From contig CAMDJW010000001.1 in NCBI GenBank assembly GCA_945901025.1, positions 62,001-126,000 on the forward strand: a DNA stretch of 64,000 nt, given 5' to 3'. A program made the translations under genes and the position numbers. Below the pieces are notes generated by a model. It saw only the letters and a list, made by a program, of their open reading frames with translations. It had not been told where the DNA came from and did not search any database. Of the stretch, positions 1-9,694 are shown one piece after another. Source of the stretch: Spirosoma fluviale (lineage in GTDB: Bacteria; Bacteroidota; Bacteroidia; Cytophagales; Spirosomataceae). How positions within the stretch are numbered: the stretch's first letter is position 1; each line of letters begins with the position of its first letter.

Positions 1-450
1 TTATAACCGCGAATTTCATTTGAAAAAATGCAAATAATGCAAATGGAATCGTAAATTTCAATTGGCCCGTACTTCCTAAAGATAACTTGTGATCAAATAC
101 TCCATTGAACATGAAAAATGTCCTAGGATCACCAATCCAACCACCCAAAGAGTCGCCAAAGGCTAAACTAAAACCAAAAACAATCCAAATAACAGAAATT
201 ACTCCCATGGCAATAAATGATTGCAACATAGTTGAAATAACGTTTTTGTGATTAACCATTCCACCATAAAAGTAAGCTAAGCCTGGTGTCATTAATAGAA
301 CTAATCCAGATGCTACGATCATCCAAGCGGTATCACCAGTGTCTAAACCTTCTGTTGGCATTACACCAGGTACACTAGTTAAAAATAAAGCGGCTACTGC
401 TATCGCGAGCAATACAAGTAGCGGGATCCATGTTGGTTTTTGTGTCGTCA
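1..450 (-). CDS. amt: Ammonium transporter (Amt family), N-terminal part, truncated by window start
   Basis: Reverse complement from 450 reads MTTQKPTWIPLLVLLAIAVAALFLTSVPGVMPTEGLDTGDTAWMIVASGLVLLMTPGLAYFYGGMVNHKNVISTMLQSF, typical Amt N-terminus (TPGLAYFYGG). Frame is open to base 1. Confidence 0.9.
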
Positions 451-485
451 TGTTTACAAAAATTTAAATGTGAATAAATTGATTA

Positions 486-1622
486 TTAATATTTATAAAT
501 GAAGTGCAATCCTAATGTAGTTTGTGACTTTTGAGCTTTGCCATCTCCATCTGTAAATTGAGCGGTAGCATACGCATCGCTTCTTAATTCAGGCTTGATC
601 AATAAATGACCATTTGCGGCAGTGAAAGTAGCTGTCAATGTGAATGAAGAAACACTTGTTCCTTTTCCATCCGCATCTCTTAAGGCCCTTGCTCCAGAAG
701 TATTGTCAAAAACTTCATAACGACCACCTAAGCTAAAGCCATCAGTAAATGCGTAATTAGAATATAAAGCAACTCCACTCCAAGTTTTGCTATTTCCCAC
801 AGATCCACCCCCTTGAAAATCGCCAGTTTGTGATCCATAAGCTGCATTTACTCCTAATAAATATTTAGGTGAGATTTGATAAGAAGTAGTTAAATCAGTT
901 AAGCTATATGAACCTGAATCATCTTTTCCTGAGGCTAAAGGAGCTGATTCATTAGATGAAATACCATTAAAGTATACATTCCAACCCGATGCAGGCGATG
1001 TAAATACTTGATAGATAAATCCTTTAGAAGCATTATTATCATTTAAATTATCAACATTATTGACCAATCCAGCCATCGCCGCAAACTTATCACTAAAGGC
1101 ATAATTAGCCTTCACTCCAATGTGATAGAAAGGACCATTGTTGAACAAGTTCGATAATGAATAGTTGTAATTGACAGGAGCATCGATTACTTCATATCCA
1201 ATATGAGTACCAAATTGACCCGCCGTGAAAGTTAATTTATCACTCGCTTTCCAGTTGAAATATGCTTGCTTAATAGCTAAGGCGGTTGTCCCTTTACCTA
1301 AAGGTCCAATGGCATTTCCATACTGGCCCAAATCCGCATTAGGTCCGAAGGTCAAATCAACAACAACATCAGATGTTTTTGTACTGTACCCAAATTTTGT
1401 TTGAACAAGTCCCAATGAAAATTGACTCGACTTTTGATCGAACGCTCTTTCATAACCCGAAACTCCCAGATTACTTCTGTTGGTCGGACTGTTAAAGTTT
1501 AACATATAGTACGAATCTACGTAACCCGAAAATGTAAACTTAGGCGCTTCGGCTTCTTTTTCTTGGGAAAATCCACAAAAGGATACAAGGCCCAGAATTG
1601 CAGTAAAGATTGATTTTTTCAT
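486..1622 (-). CDS. Outer-membrane beta-barrel porin (OmpL/bbp2-like), linked to amt
   Basis: 378 aa with signal peptide, aromatic/Gly-rich beta-barrel pattern, C-terminal aromatic (FIYKY). Directly upstream of amt on the same strand. Confidence 0.75.
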   Translation of the reverse strand: MKKSIFTAILGLVSFCGFSQEKEAEAPKFTFSGYVDSYYMLNFNSPTNRSNLGVSGYERAFDQKSSQFSLGLVQTKFGYSTKTSDVVVDLTFGPNADLGQYGNAIGPLGKGTTALAIKQAYFNWKASDKLTFTAGQFGTHIGYEVIDAPVNYNYSLSNLFNNGPFYHIGVKANYAFSDKFAAMAGLVNNVDNLNDNNASKGFIYQVFTSPASGWNVYFNGISSNESAPLASGKDDSGSYSLTDLTTSYQISPKYLLGVNAAYGSQTGDFQGGGSVGNSKTWSGVALYSNYAFTDGFSLGGRYEVFDNTSGARALRDADGKGTSVSSFTLTATFTAANGHLLIKPELRSDAYATAQFTDGDGKAQKSQTTLGLHFIYKY

Positions 1623-1751
1623 GAGGAGTAATTTTTAAGTGTGAATAAATGCTTGATTACGGAACAAATATTCATACAAAAAATATATAATGCAAGAATA
1701 ATAGAAAAAATTTTAACTTATTTTTCATCTTTTTACAAAATATATTAAAAA

Positions 1752-1824
1752 ATAGGTCTTTTTAAAACCTATATTTAAAATAATTACAATTTTTAATAAA
1801 AATAAGGTTTTAATATAAACCTAT
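1752..1824. repeat. Two successive imperfect inverted repeats of the ATAGGT/ACCTAT motif upstream of the porin-amt genes
   Basis: ATAGGT(1752-1757)-N9-ACCTAT(1767-1772), then ATAAGGTTT(1802-1810)-N6-AAACCTAT(1817-1824). Confidence 0.45.
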
Positions 1825-1895
1825 CGTTTTGATTTCTTGAAATAATATAATTTTAATAAAAAAGATAGAATTTTTAGTTTTTGTATTTTTTGAAC

Positions 1896-1930
1896 AAAAA
1901 AAAATAGCTCATTCACTGAGCTATTTTAAA
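1896..1930 (-). terminator. Rho-independent terminator downstream of ferredoxin gene
   Basis: AAATAGCTCA-TTCAC-TGAGCTATTT hairpin. On the minus strand the stem is followed by a T-run. Confidence 0.75.
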
Positions 1931-1983
1931 ATTCAATACAATTGAATCAATATGTAAATGAATGCTAAGGATTCATTCTAAAT

Positions 1984-2331
1984 TTATTCGGCATGTAACC
2001 AAGATTTCTTTGCCATTAATGTTTCTTTATCTTCTACGTGGTCTGGATCAGGAACACAGCAATCGACCGGGCAAACGGCGGCGCATTGTGGCTCTTCATG
2101 AAAGCCAGTACACTCCGTACACTTATCAGGGACGATGTAATAAAACTCTTCTGAAACGGGTTGAATATTTGTTTTAGCGTCCATGGAACTTCCATCTTCT
2201 AGTTCTACTTCAGTCAATGAAGTTCCTCCAGCCCAGGTCCATTCGATCCCACCTTCATAAATTGCTGTATTTGGGCATTCTGGTTCGCAAGCCCCACAGT
2301 TAATGCATTCTTCTGTAATTATTATCGCCAT
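1984..2331 (-). CDS. 2x[4Fe-4S] ferredoxin
   Basis: [12 protein letters not shown] and [22 protein letters not shown] motifs. Start chosen at [20 protein letters not shown]; the ORF track extends to 2340. Confidence 0.92.
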   Translation of the reverse strand: MAIIITEECINCGACEPECPNTAIYEGGIEWTWAGGTSLTEVELEDGSSMDAKTNIQPVSEEFYYIVPDKCTECTGFHEEPQCAAVCPVDCCVPDPDHVEDKETLMAKKSWLHAE

Positions 2332-2440
2332 AACAATCAATATATTTTGTGCAATTTACTAACATAATTTTGAATAGTATATAATTTATATGGACTAACA
2401 GAAAATTTTTCGACCTTTGTTTAGTAAAATTATGTAATAT

Positions 2441-3436
2441 ATGCCACAGGCTCAGTTTTTAGAACTTATTAAATTTCTTGATCAATATTTCTCCTCTGAA
2501 TCTAACAAGGAAAAAATAGAATTATTTATAGATAAAGCGATTAATGAAAATCCGTGGTTTACCGATTCCTTAGTTAAAAATTCTATGTCGGCCATAGGCC
2601 AACAGTTTTTTTCGGTCCCTGTATGGCAAGATTTTTTCGTCACACATCCGGAAAAAGCTAAATCAAAATTGCAAATAGGTTTAATCTTAGCTGGTAATCT
2701 CCCTGCTATTGGTATGCATGATGTTTTAATGGTTTTGGCTTCAGGCCAACAAGCTAACCTTAAATTGAGTTCTCAAGACAAACCATTGATGCAAATGTAT
2801 GTGACTGCCATAAAGGAATTTGATCCCAGCATCCCCATTGCATTTATTGAGCGATTACAAGGCATGGACGCAGTTATTGCCACAGGAAGTGATTTTTCTA
2901 GTGGATATTTTTCACAATACTTTTCGAATATCCCACATATTATTCGTAAAAATAGAAGTTCATTAGCAGTTTTACGAGGCACTGAATCAGTTAAGGAGTT
3001 TCAAGGTTTAGCCAAGGATATTTTTACTTATTATGGATTGGGCTGCCGAAATGTGTCAACTTTAGCAATACCCAAGGACTATGATTTAATTCCATTGTTT
3101 GATGTGTTATCGATGGAAGAGTGGGTTTTAAATCATTCTAAGTATGCTAATAATTTACAATATTACCGAACGCTGCATTTATTAAATCAGATTCCTCATT
3201 TTGACTTAGGGAATATTATTGTCACCGAAAACGAGGAATTAGTTTCGCCAGTAGGTGTTTTATACATTCATCGCTATGAAAATGAAAGTTCTTTGCAAAA
3301 GTGGATTTCCGAGAGAGAAGAAAAAATACAATGTAAAGTGGGTATTAATGTAGATTTTGGTCAGAGTCAACAACCTGCTTTAGACGATTTCGCTGATGGA
3401 ATTAACACCTATGATTTTTTAGTCAATTTGGTATAA
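2441..3436 (+). CDS. LuxC-like acyl-CoA reductase
   Basis: 331 aa. Aldehyde-dehydrogenase-like segments and a YGLGCRNVSTL putative catalytic Cys motif, as in LuxC-type acyl-CoA reductases. Confidence 0.75.
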   Translation: MPQAQFLELIKFLDQYFSSESNKEKIELFIDKAINENPWFTDSLVKNSMSAIGQQFFSVPVWQDFFVTHPEKAKSKLQIGLILAGNLPAIGMHDVLMVLASGQQANLKLSSQDKPLMQMYVTAIKEFDPSIPIAFIERLQGMDAVIATGSDFSSGYFSQYFSNIPHIIRKNRSSLAVLRGTESVKEFQGLAKDIFTYYGLGCRNVSTLAIPKDYDLIPLFDVLSMEEWVLNHSKYANNLQYYRTLHLLNQIPHFDLGNIIVTENEELVSPVGVLYIHRYENESSLQKWISEREEKIQCKVGINVDFGQSQQPALDDFADGINTYDFLVNLV

Positions 3437-3954
3437 GCTTGAAATAAAGTCCAAGCACCTAAGCCACCGACGATTGCACCTATGATTACATCTAAAGGAT
3501 AGTGCGCGCCTAGATAGATACGACTATAGGCAATTAATGTGGCCCAAATCAATAGTAATAATCCGAACGGTTTATTTTTAGTGATTAAAATAAATCCGAT
3601 TGCCACGGCAAATGCATTGGCTGAATGTGATGAACAGAATCCGTATAAGCCACCGCAACCGGCTGGTAAATGTATCCAAGATTGAAATGCCTCGACATGA
3701 CAAGGCCTTAAACGTTTGAATAAAGGCTTAAAAATACTTGAACTCACTTGGTCAGCGACAATGACCGTCGAAATTAAATATAGAATAGTTTTCCAAACCT
3801 GAGATTTATACTCTTTGTATAAGAGATAGATCAAAAAAGCATATGAGGGAATCCAGGTTAATTTTCCTGAAATAATGACCATCGGCTGATCTAGCCAAGG
3901 TTTATGGGCCTGATGAATGAGTTGAAATAAATCACTATCCCAAGTTGGAAACAT
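3409..3954 (-). CDS. PAP2-family phosphatase (membrane)
   Basis: KPLFKRLRPCH ... CSSHSANAF ... SRIYLGAHYPLDVIIG = the three PAP2 motifs. 28-nt tail-to-tail overlap with the preceding gene. Confidence 0.9.
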   Translation of the reverse strand: MFPTWDSDLFQLIHQAHKPWLDQPMVIISGKLTWIPSYAFLIYLLYKEYKSQVWKTILYLISTVIVADQVSSSIFKPLFKRLRPCHVEAFQSWIHLPAGCGGLYGFCSSHSANAFAVAIGFILITKNKPFGLLLLIWATLIAYSRIYLGAHYPLDVIIGAIVGGLGAWTLFQAYTKLTKKS

Positions 3955-3957
3955 GTT

Positions 3958-4929
3958 TTAAAATTTAAATTCAGCCCTAATTCTTGCAATTGTTGCCTCA
4001 GCTATAGGTTTAACTTTCTTTTCGCCAATCTGTAATTTGTCTTCAATCAGCTCTGGATGTGCCATATAGAAATCAAATTTTTCTCTAGCTTCTTTGAAAT
4101 AATGGAGCATTAATTCAAATAAAGCTTGCTTAGCATGTCCGTACCCATACCCTCCCGCTAAATAATTAGCACGCATTTCTGCTACTTCAGATTTGCTCGC
4201 CATCAGTTGGTATAATCTAAATGTTATATCATTCTCTGGATCTTTCGGATCTTCTAAAGCCGTTGTATCCGTTATAATTTTTTTAATTTGTTTCAGGAGC
4301 TCCTTTTCAGGTAAAAAGATATCTAGGTAATTATTCAATGACTTACTCATCTTTGCCCCATCAATGCCTGGTATAGTCATCACCTCTTCATTAATCCGAG
4401 CTTCTGGAAGAACAAAAATATCTTTGTTGTATTTCTTATTGACCGAATTGGCGATATCTCGAGTCATTTCAATATGCTGTCTTTGATCTTTTCCTACTGG
4501 GATAATTTGGGCATTGTACAAAACGATGTCAGCTGCTTGTAAAACCGGATATGTAAATAAACCCGCATTGACATCAGATAATTTTTCTGCTTTGTCCTTA
4601 AAACTATGTGCGTTGGCCAACATAGGAAACGGTGTAAAGCAGTTTAAATACCACATTAATTCTGTGTGATATGGGGCTAATTTCGATTGTCGATAGAAAT
4701 AATTCTTTTCTGTATCAAAACCAAAGGCTAACCAGGCCGCTGCGATAGATAGTGTGTTATTACGTATACTTTCTCCCTCTTTTAAGGATGTTAGCGTGTG
4801 AAGGTCAGCAATAAATAAAAACGAATCGTTACCAGGCTGTTTAGATAGTTCTATCGCTGGAATAATCGCACCTAAAATATTTCCTAAATGGGGTTTTCCA
4901 GAAGCCTGTATGCCCGTTAAAATACGCAT
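3958..4929 (-). CDS. trpS: Tryptophan--tRNA ligase
   Basis: TGIQASGKPHLGNILGA (HIGH-like) and GAKMSKSLNN (KMSKS). Confidence 0.97.
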   Translation of the reverse strand: MRILTGIQASGKPHLGNILGAIIPAIELSKQPGNDSFLFIADLHTLTSLKEGESIRNNTLSIAAAWLAFGFDTEKNYFYRQSKLAPYHTELMWYLNCFTPFPMLANAHSFKDKAEKLSDVNAGLFTYPVLQAADIVLYNAQIIPVGKDQRQHIEMTRDIANSVNKKYNKDIFVLPEARINEEVMTIPGIDGAKMSKSLNNYLDIFLPEKELLKQIKKIITDTTALEDPKDPENDITFRLYQLMASKSEVAEMRANYLAGGYGYGHAKQALFELMLHYFKEAREKFDFYMAHPELIEDKLQIGEKKVKPIAEATIARIRAEFKF

Positions 4930-5047
4930 AGCTTATTTAAATAATTTATACAAAAATCAATAAAATAGACCAAAACTCCAAGCGAATTCTTCTTGGGCAT
5001 TCAAGCAAAATTTACTAATTTCGTTTTAACGATCTCATCTATTTTCA

Positions 5048-5731
5048 ATGTCACTCACCCCCAGCCTTTTGACGTTTTTATTGGATTTAAAAGCCAACAA
5101 TTCACGAGAATGGTTTGGTGCTAATAAAGAGGTTTATACAGATTTGAAAATGAAATTTGAAGAATTCGTATCCAAACTTATTTTAGAATTTGGGGAATTT
5201 GAGAATTTAGACGGAGTACAAGTTAAAAATTGTACCTATCGGATTAATCGAGATGTCCGATTTTCTAAAAATAAAGATCCTTATAAAACTTGGTTTTCAG
5301 CGAGTTTTTCTGAAGGAGGTCGTAAATCGGGGTTTATGGACTATTATTTGCATATTGAGCCTAAGGGTAAATCTTTTGTAGGCGGTGGCATGTATAATCC
5401 AAGTCCAGAACAATTAGCTAAATATCGACAGGAAATAGATTACAATGCGGATGGTTTACGAAAAATTATTAACCAAAAGCAATTTGTCCAAAGTTATGGA
5501 AAGGCACAAGGTGAAAGTTTGAAAAATATACCCAAGGGCTTTGATGCATTACATCCTGACGCAGATTTACTTAAGGTAAAAACGATGTTTTTTTGGCATC
5601 ATTTTACCGATGTTGAGGTGACTTCCTCTGAGTTTGTTCATTTAGTCATTGAAAAGGCAAAAGTTATCAAACCCTATTTAGATTTCTTGAACGCCACTTT
5701 TTTTGATAAAGAACCTTTTATAAAAGTTTAG
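5048..5731 (+). CDS. DUF2461 family protein
   Basis: FLLDLKANNSREWFGANKEVY ... INRDVRFSKNKDPYKTWFSASFSEGGRKSG pattern typical of DUF2461. Confidence 0.9.
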   Translation: MSLTPSLLTFLLDLKANNSREWFGANKEVYTDLKMKFEEFVSKLILEFGEFENLDGVQVKNCTYRINRDVRFSKNKDPYKTWFSASFSEGGRKSGFMDYYLHIEPKGKSFVGGGMYNPSPEQLAKYRQEIDYNADGLRKIINQKQFVQSYGKAQGESLKNIPKGFDALHPDADLLKVKTMFFWHHFTDVEVTSSEFVHLVIEKAKVIKPYLDFLNATFFDKEPFIKV

Positions 5732-5737
5732 TCTTAT

Positions 5738-8700
5738 ATGCAATTTTCCCACTTACATAATCATTCCCAATTTTCTTTACTAGATGGCGCGTCGAAGATT
5801 TCTTCTATGTTTAAAAAAGCAAAGGAAGATAATATGCCTGCCGTGGCTATTACAGATCATGGAAATATGTTTGGGGTTTTTCAATTTGTGGCTGAGGCGG
5901 GAAAGCATGGAGTAAAGCCAATCGTAGGTTGTGAATTTTATTTGGTGACCGACCGGCATAAACAAGTTTTTACCAAAGAGTTAAAGGATAAAAGGTATCA
6001 TCAATTATTCTTAGCTAAGAATCCAGAAGGATATCAAAATCTGATCAAATTATGCTCATTAGGTTTTATGGAGGGTATGTATTCAAAATACCCCAGAATC
6101 GATAAGGAGTTAGTATTAAAATACCATAAAGGGCTTATTGCAACGACCTGTTGCTTAGGAGCTAGTGTTCCTCAAGCCATCTTACGTTCTGGAGAGGATG
6201 AAGCCGAAAAGGAATTTAAATGGTGGTTAGATTTGTTTGGTGAAGATTACTATGTGGAAGTTCAAAACCATCACATACCTGAGCAGCAAGTTGTTAACGA
6301 GGTTTTGTTGCGGTTTGCGAAGAAGTATAATGTTAAAGTTATTGCTTCCAATGATAGTCACTATTTGGATCAAAAAGATGCAAATGCGCACGACATTTTG
6401 TTGTGCATCAATACAGGTGAGAAACAAAGTACGCCAAGTTATAAAGACATAGAGGGTGATTTTGATATGAAAGGCAAGCGTTTTGCTTTTTATAATGATC
6501 AATTTTATTTTAAGACTACTCAGGAAATGACTGACCTTTGGTCACACATACCTGAGGCCATTGACAACACCAATGAAATTGTGGGCAAGGTTGAAATTCT
6601 TGAATTAAAAAAAGATGTATTATTACCCAATTTTACCATTCCCTCCACTTTTTTAAGTCAAGATGATTTCTTGGAACATTTGACAATGGTTGGGGCTAAA
6701 AAGAGGTATGTTGATATTTCAATTGTTGTCGAGGATCGGATTAAATTTGAATTACATACGATTAGAACCATGGGATTTGCTGGTTATTTTCTAATCGTAG
6801 CTGATTTCATTAATGCCGGAAAGGATTTAGGAGTTTACGTAGGTCCCGGTAGAGGTAGTGCTGCGGGATCTGTGGTAGCTTATTGTTTGGGAATTACGAA
6901 TATAGATCCAATTAAATACAATTTACTTTTTGAACGTTTTTTAAACACGGATCGTAAATCACTTCCCGATATTGATACGGATTTTGATGATGAAGGCCGA
7001 CAAAAGGTAATTGACTATGTAGTTGAAAAATATGGTCGAAATCAAGTGGCCCATATTGCGACCTACGGCACGATGGCGGCAAAAATGTCTTTGAAAGATG
7101 TGGCACGCGTATTAGACTTGCCTTTGTCTGAGTCGAATGCCTTGGCTAAATTAGTCCCAGAAAGACCTAAAATTACATTAGAGCGTATATTCAATGCCTC
7201 ATTGACCGGAGATGGTAGTTTAGCAGATCGAGAAAATTTAAGTTCGGATGAATTAGAGCAGGTAAAGCAATTGAGGCAAATAAAATCTTCAGGTGGCTTA
7301 CCTTCAAGAGTTATTGAATCAGCCATGATTTTGGAGGGTTCTGTCAGAGGTACCGGAATACATGCGGCAGGTATCATTATCGCTCCTCATGATTTAACTG
7401 ATATCATGCCTGTGGCAACCTCCAAGGATGTTAGTTTATTGATTACTCAGTTTGATGGTTCAGTGATTGAAAATGCGGGAGTTATTAAAATGGACTTTTT
7501 GGGGTTAAAGACTTTGTCGATCTTAAAAGAGTCGATTCGATTAATTGAGCAAAATCATAAAATTACCATTGACTTAGATGCTATACCATTAGATGATGCG
7601 CTCACCTTTGAAATGTATCAAAGGGGTGAAACCAATGCTACTTTCCAGTTTGAATCGGCGGGTATGCAAAAGCATTTAAGGGACCTAAAACCAGATCAGT
7701 TTTCAGATTTAATTGCCATGAATGCGCTATTTAGGCCAGGTCCTATGGTGTATATTCCTAATTACATTGCTAGGAAACATGGTCGGGAGAAAATTGAATA
7801 TGACGTTCCCGAAATGGAGGAATATTTGAGTGATACGTATGGCATTACGGTTTATCAGGAGCAAGTAATGCAATTATCCCAAAAATTGGCCAATTTCACT
7901 AAAGGTGATGCCGATGTTTTGCGGAAGGCTATGGGTAAAAAAGATAAGCCTACCATCGATAAAATGAAGGGTAAGTTTATTGACGGCGGACTTTCGAATT
8001 CACACTCTCCAGATAAATTAGAGAAGATATGGTCAGATTGGGAATCATTTGCCGAATATGCATTTAATAAATCTCATTCTACTTGCTATGGTTTAGTCGC
8101 TTATCAAACAGGGTATTTAAAAGCCAATTATGCCCCAGAATATATGTCGGCTGTATTATCTAACTCCTTAGGCAATATTGAGAAGATTACATTTTTCATG
8201 GATGAATGTAAACGTATGGGATTAAGTTTATTGGTTCCTGATGTGAACGAATCCTCACGATCATTTGCTGTCAATAAAAAAGGTCAAATCAGGTTTGGTT
8301 TAGGAGCAATTAAAGGCGTGGGTGAAGCGGCAGTCGATTCTATAGTAATAGAAAGACAAGCGAGAGGTGAATATAAAGATATATTTGATTTTGTGGCTCG
8401 AATCAATAGCCGTCAGGTCAATAGAAGATGTTTGGAATCCTTGGCTTTAGCTGGTGCCTTTGACTGTTTTAGTGATATTCAAAGGTCACAATTTTTTGCG
8501 ACCGACAATGAAGGAATTACATTTATCGAAAAGATTGTGCGTTATTCTGCTAAAATTTCTGAGTTGAAAGCAGCCGCCACGCAATCCTTGTTTGGTGAGC
8601 TCGGAGCGGGTACAGGAAATGATATATCGATGCCTAAAATTCCTGTAACAGAGCCTTGGTCAGTGATGGAGCAATTGAAAAATGAGAAAGAGGTGGTTGG

Positions 8701-9301
8701 TGTTTACATTTCAGGACATCCTTTGGATGAATATAAAATTGAAATCCAGAATTTTTGCAATTCTAATTCGGGTTTATTAGAATCTAGGCCAAACATTGTT
8801 CAGTCTTTTGCGGGAATTGTCACCAAAATTAATGTTAGGACTTCTGCGAATGGAAATCAGTTCATGATTTTTACACTAGAAGATTATGCCGGAAATTATG
8901 AATTTGCTTTGTTTGCCAAAGATTTTATCCAATTTGAAAGGTTTATAGCCCAAGATCGTTTGTTATATATTCAAGGATCTTATCAATTAAAAAATAAGCA
9001 TACAGATCAAATGGTATTTAAAATTCAATCGATTGAGTTGTTGACCGAGTTGTTAGAAGAGCGTACTAAAGAACTTAGGTTGCGTTTAAATTTATTGCAT
9101 TTGAATTTAGAGACGGTCGATTATCTGGAAGATTTATTTGATCAATATAAAGGGAACAAAAAAGTCATTTTAGAAGTTTATGATGAACAAGATCGAATTC
9201 AATTAGATTTTCTGTCTAGAAAAGTTCAATTAACGATAAGTAAAGCGTTAGTTATGGATTTAAGTAAGGTAGAAAATATAGGTTTTAAATTAATTATTTA
9301 A
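5738..9301 (+). CDS. dnaE: DNA polymerase III subunit alpha
   Basis: 1187 aa; PHP domain start FSHLHNHSQFSLLDGA; VGPGRGSAAGSVVAYCLGIT; PDIDTDFDDEGRQKVIDYV. Confidence 0.98.
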   Translation: MQFSHLHNHSQFSLLDGASKISSMFKKAKEDNMPAVAITDHGNMFGVFQFVAEAGKHGVKPIVGCEFYLVTDRHKQVFTKELKDKRYHQLFLAKNPEGYQNLIKLCSLGFMEGMYSKYPRIDKELVLKYHKGLIATTCCLGASVPQAILRSGEDEAEKEFKWWLDLFGEDYYVEVQNHHIPEQQVVNEVLLRFAKKYNVKVIASNDSHYLDQKDANAHDILLCINTGEKQSTPSYKDIEGDFDMKGKRFAFYNDQFYFKTTQEMTDLWSHIPEAIDNTNEIVGKVEILELKKDVLLPNFTIPSTFLSQDDFLEHLTMVGAKKRYVDISIVVEDRIKFELHTIRTMGFAGYFLIVADFINAGKDLGVYVGPGRGSAAGSVVAYCLGITNIDPIKYNLLFERFLNTDRKSLPDIDTDFDDEGRQKVIDYVVEKYGRNQVAHIATYGTMAAKMSLKDVARVLDLPLSESNALAKLVPERPKITLERIFNASLTGDGSLADRENLSSDELEQVKQLRQIKSSGGLPSRVIESAMILEGSVRGTGIHAAGIIIAPHDLTDIMPVATSKDVSLLITQFDGSVIENAGVIKMDFLGLKTLSILKESIRLIEQNHKITIDLDAIPLDDALTFEMYQRGETNATFQFESAGMQKHLRDLKPDQFSDLIAMNALFRPGPMVYIPNYIARKHGREKIEYDVPEMEEYLSDTYGITVYQEQVMQLSQKLANFTKGDADVLRKAMGKKDKPTIDKMKGKFIDGGLSNSHSPDKLEKIWSDWESFAEYAFNKSHSTCYGLVAYQTGYLKANYAPEYMSAVLSNSLGNIEKITFFMDECKRMGLSLLVPDVNESSRSFAVNKKGQIRFGLGAIKGVGEAAVDSIVIERQARGEYKDIFDFVARINSRQVNRRCLESLALAGAFDCFSDIQRSQFFATDNEGITFIEKIVRYSAKISELKAAATQSLFGELGAGTGNDISMPKIPVTEPWSVMEQLKNEKEVVGVYISGHPLDEYKIEIQNFCNSNSGLLESRPNIVQSFAGIVTKINVRTSANGNQFMIFTLEDYAGNYEFALFAKDFIQFERFIAQDRLLYIQGSYQLKNKHTDQMVFKIQSIELLTELLEERTKELRLRLNLLHLNLETVDYLEDLFDQYKGNKKVILEVYDEQDRIQLDFLSRKVQLTISKALVMDLSKVENIGFKLII

Positions 9302-9318
9302 TTTTTTTTGATGAACGA

Positions 9319-9347
9319 TTTGTTTATCAGTATTTGTTATAATTTTG
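9319..9347 (+). promoter_or_regulatory. Candidate Bacteroidota-type promoter for trxA (TTTG-N17-TAATTTTG)
   Basis: TTTG at 9319-9322 and TAATTTTG at 9340-9347; fits the TTG / TAnnTTTG consensus. Confidence 0.5.
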
Positions 9348-9370
9348 AATTTTAAAATATAAATCAAACA

Positions 9371-9694
9371 ATGGGAAAATACGTAGAAGCAACAGATGCA
9401 AATTTTCAAGAGTTAATAGGTACAGACACTCCAGTTTTAGTCGATTTTTGGGCTGAATGGTGTGGTCCTTGTAAAATGATTGGTCCCATCGTGGAAGAGT
9501 TAGCAGGGGAAGTAGAAGGCCAAGCAATTGTGGCTAAAATGAATGTAGATTTAAACTCTGCAGTTCCTGCTTCATTTGGTATTCGCTCAATCCCTACACT
9601 AATGGTCTTTAAAAATGGTGAGATGGTCGAGAGATTAGTGGGTGGCAATATTCCAAAATCCGTCTTATCCGAAACGCTTTTAAAGCATGTCTAG
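9371..9694 (+). CDS. trxA: Thioredoxin
   Basis: DFWAEWCGPCKMIGPIVEEL active site; 107 aa. Confidence 0.97.
   Translation: MGKYVEATDANFQELIGTDTPVLVDFWAEWCGPCKMIGPIVEELAGEVEGQAIVAKMNVDLNSAVPASFGIRSIPTLMVFKNGEMVERLVGGNIPKSVLSETLLKHV

Noticed and set aside
1962-2177. 71-aa plus-strand ORF over the ferredoxin gene
   Set aside because: Antisense to Cys-motif ferredoxin; includes the terminator-side sequence; not credible.
5780-7377. Several 61-104 aa ORFs antisense to or in other frames of dnaE
   Set aside because: All overlap well-conserved DnaE motifs; chance ORFs.
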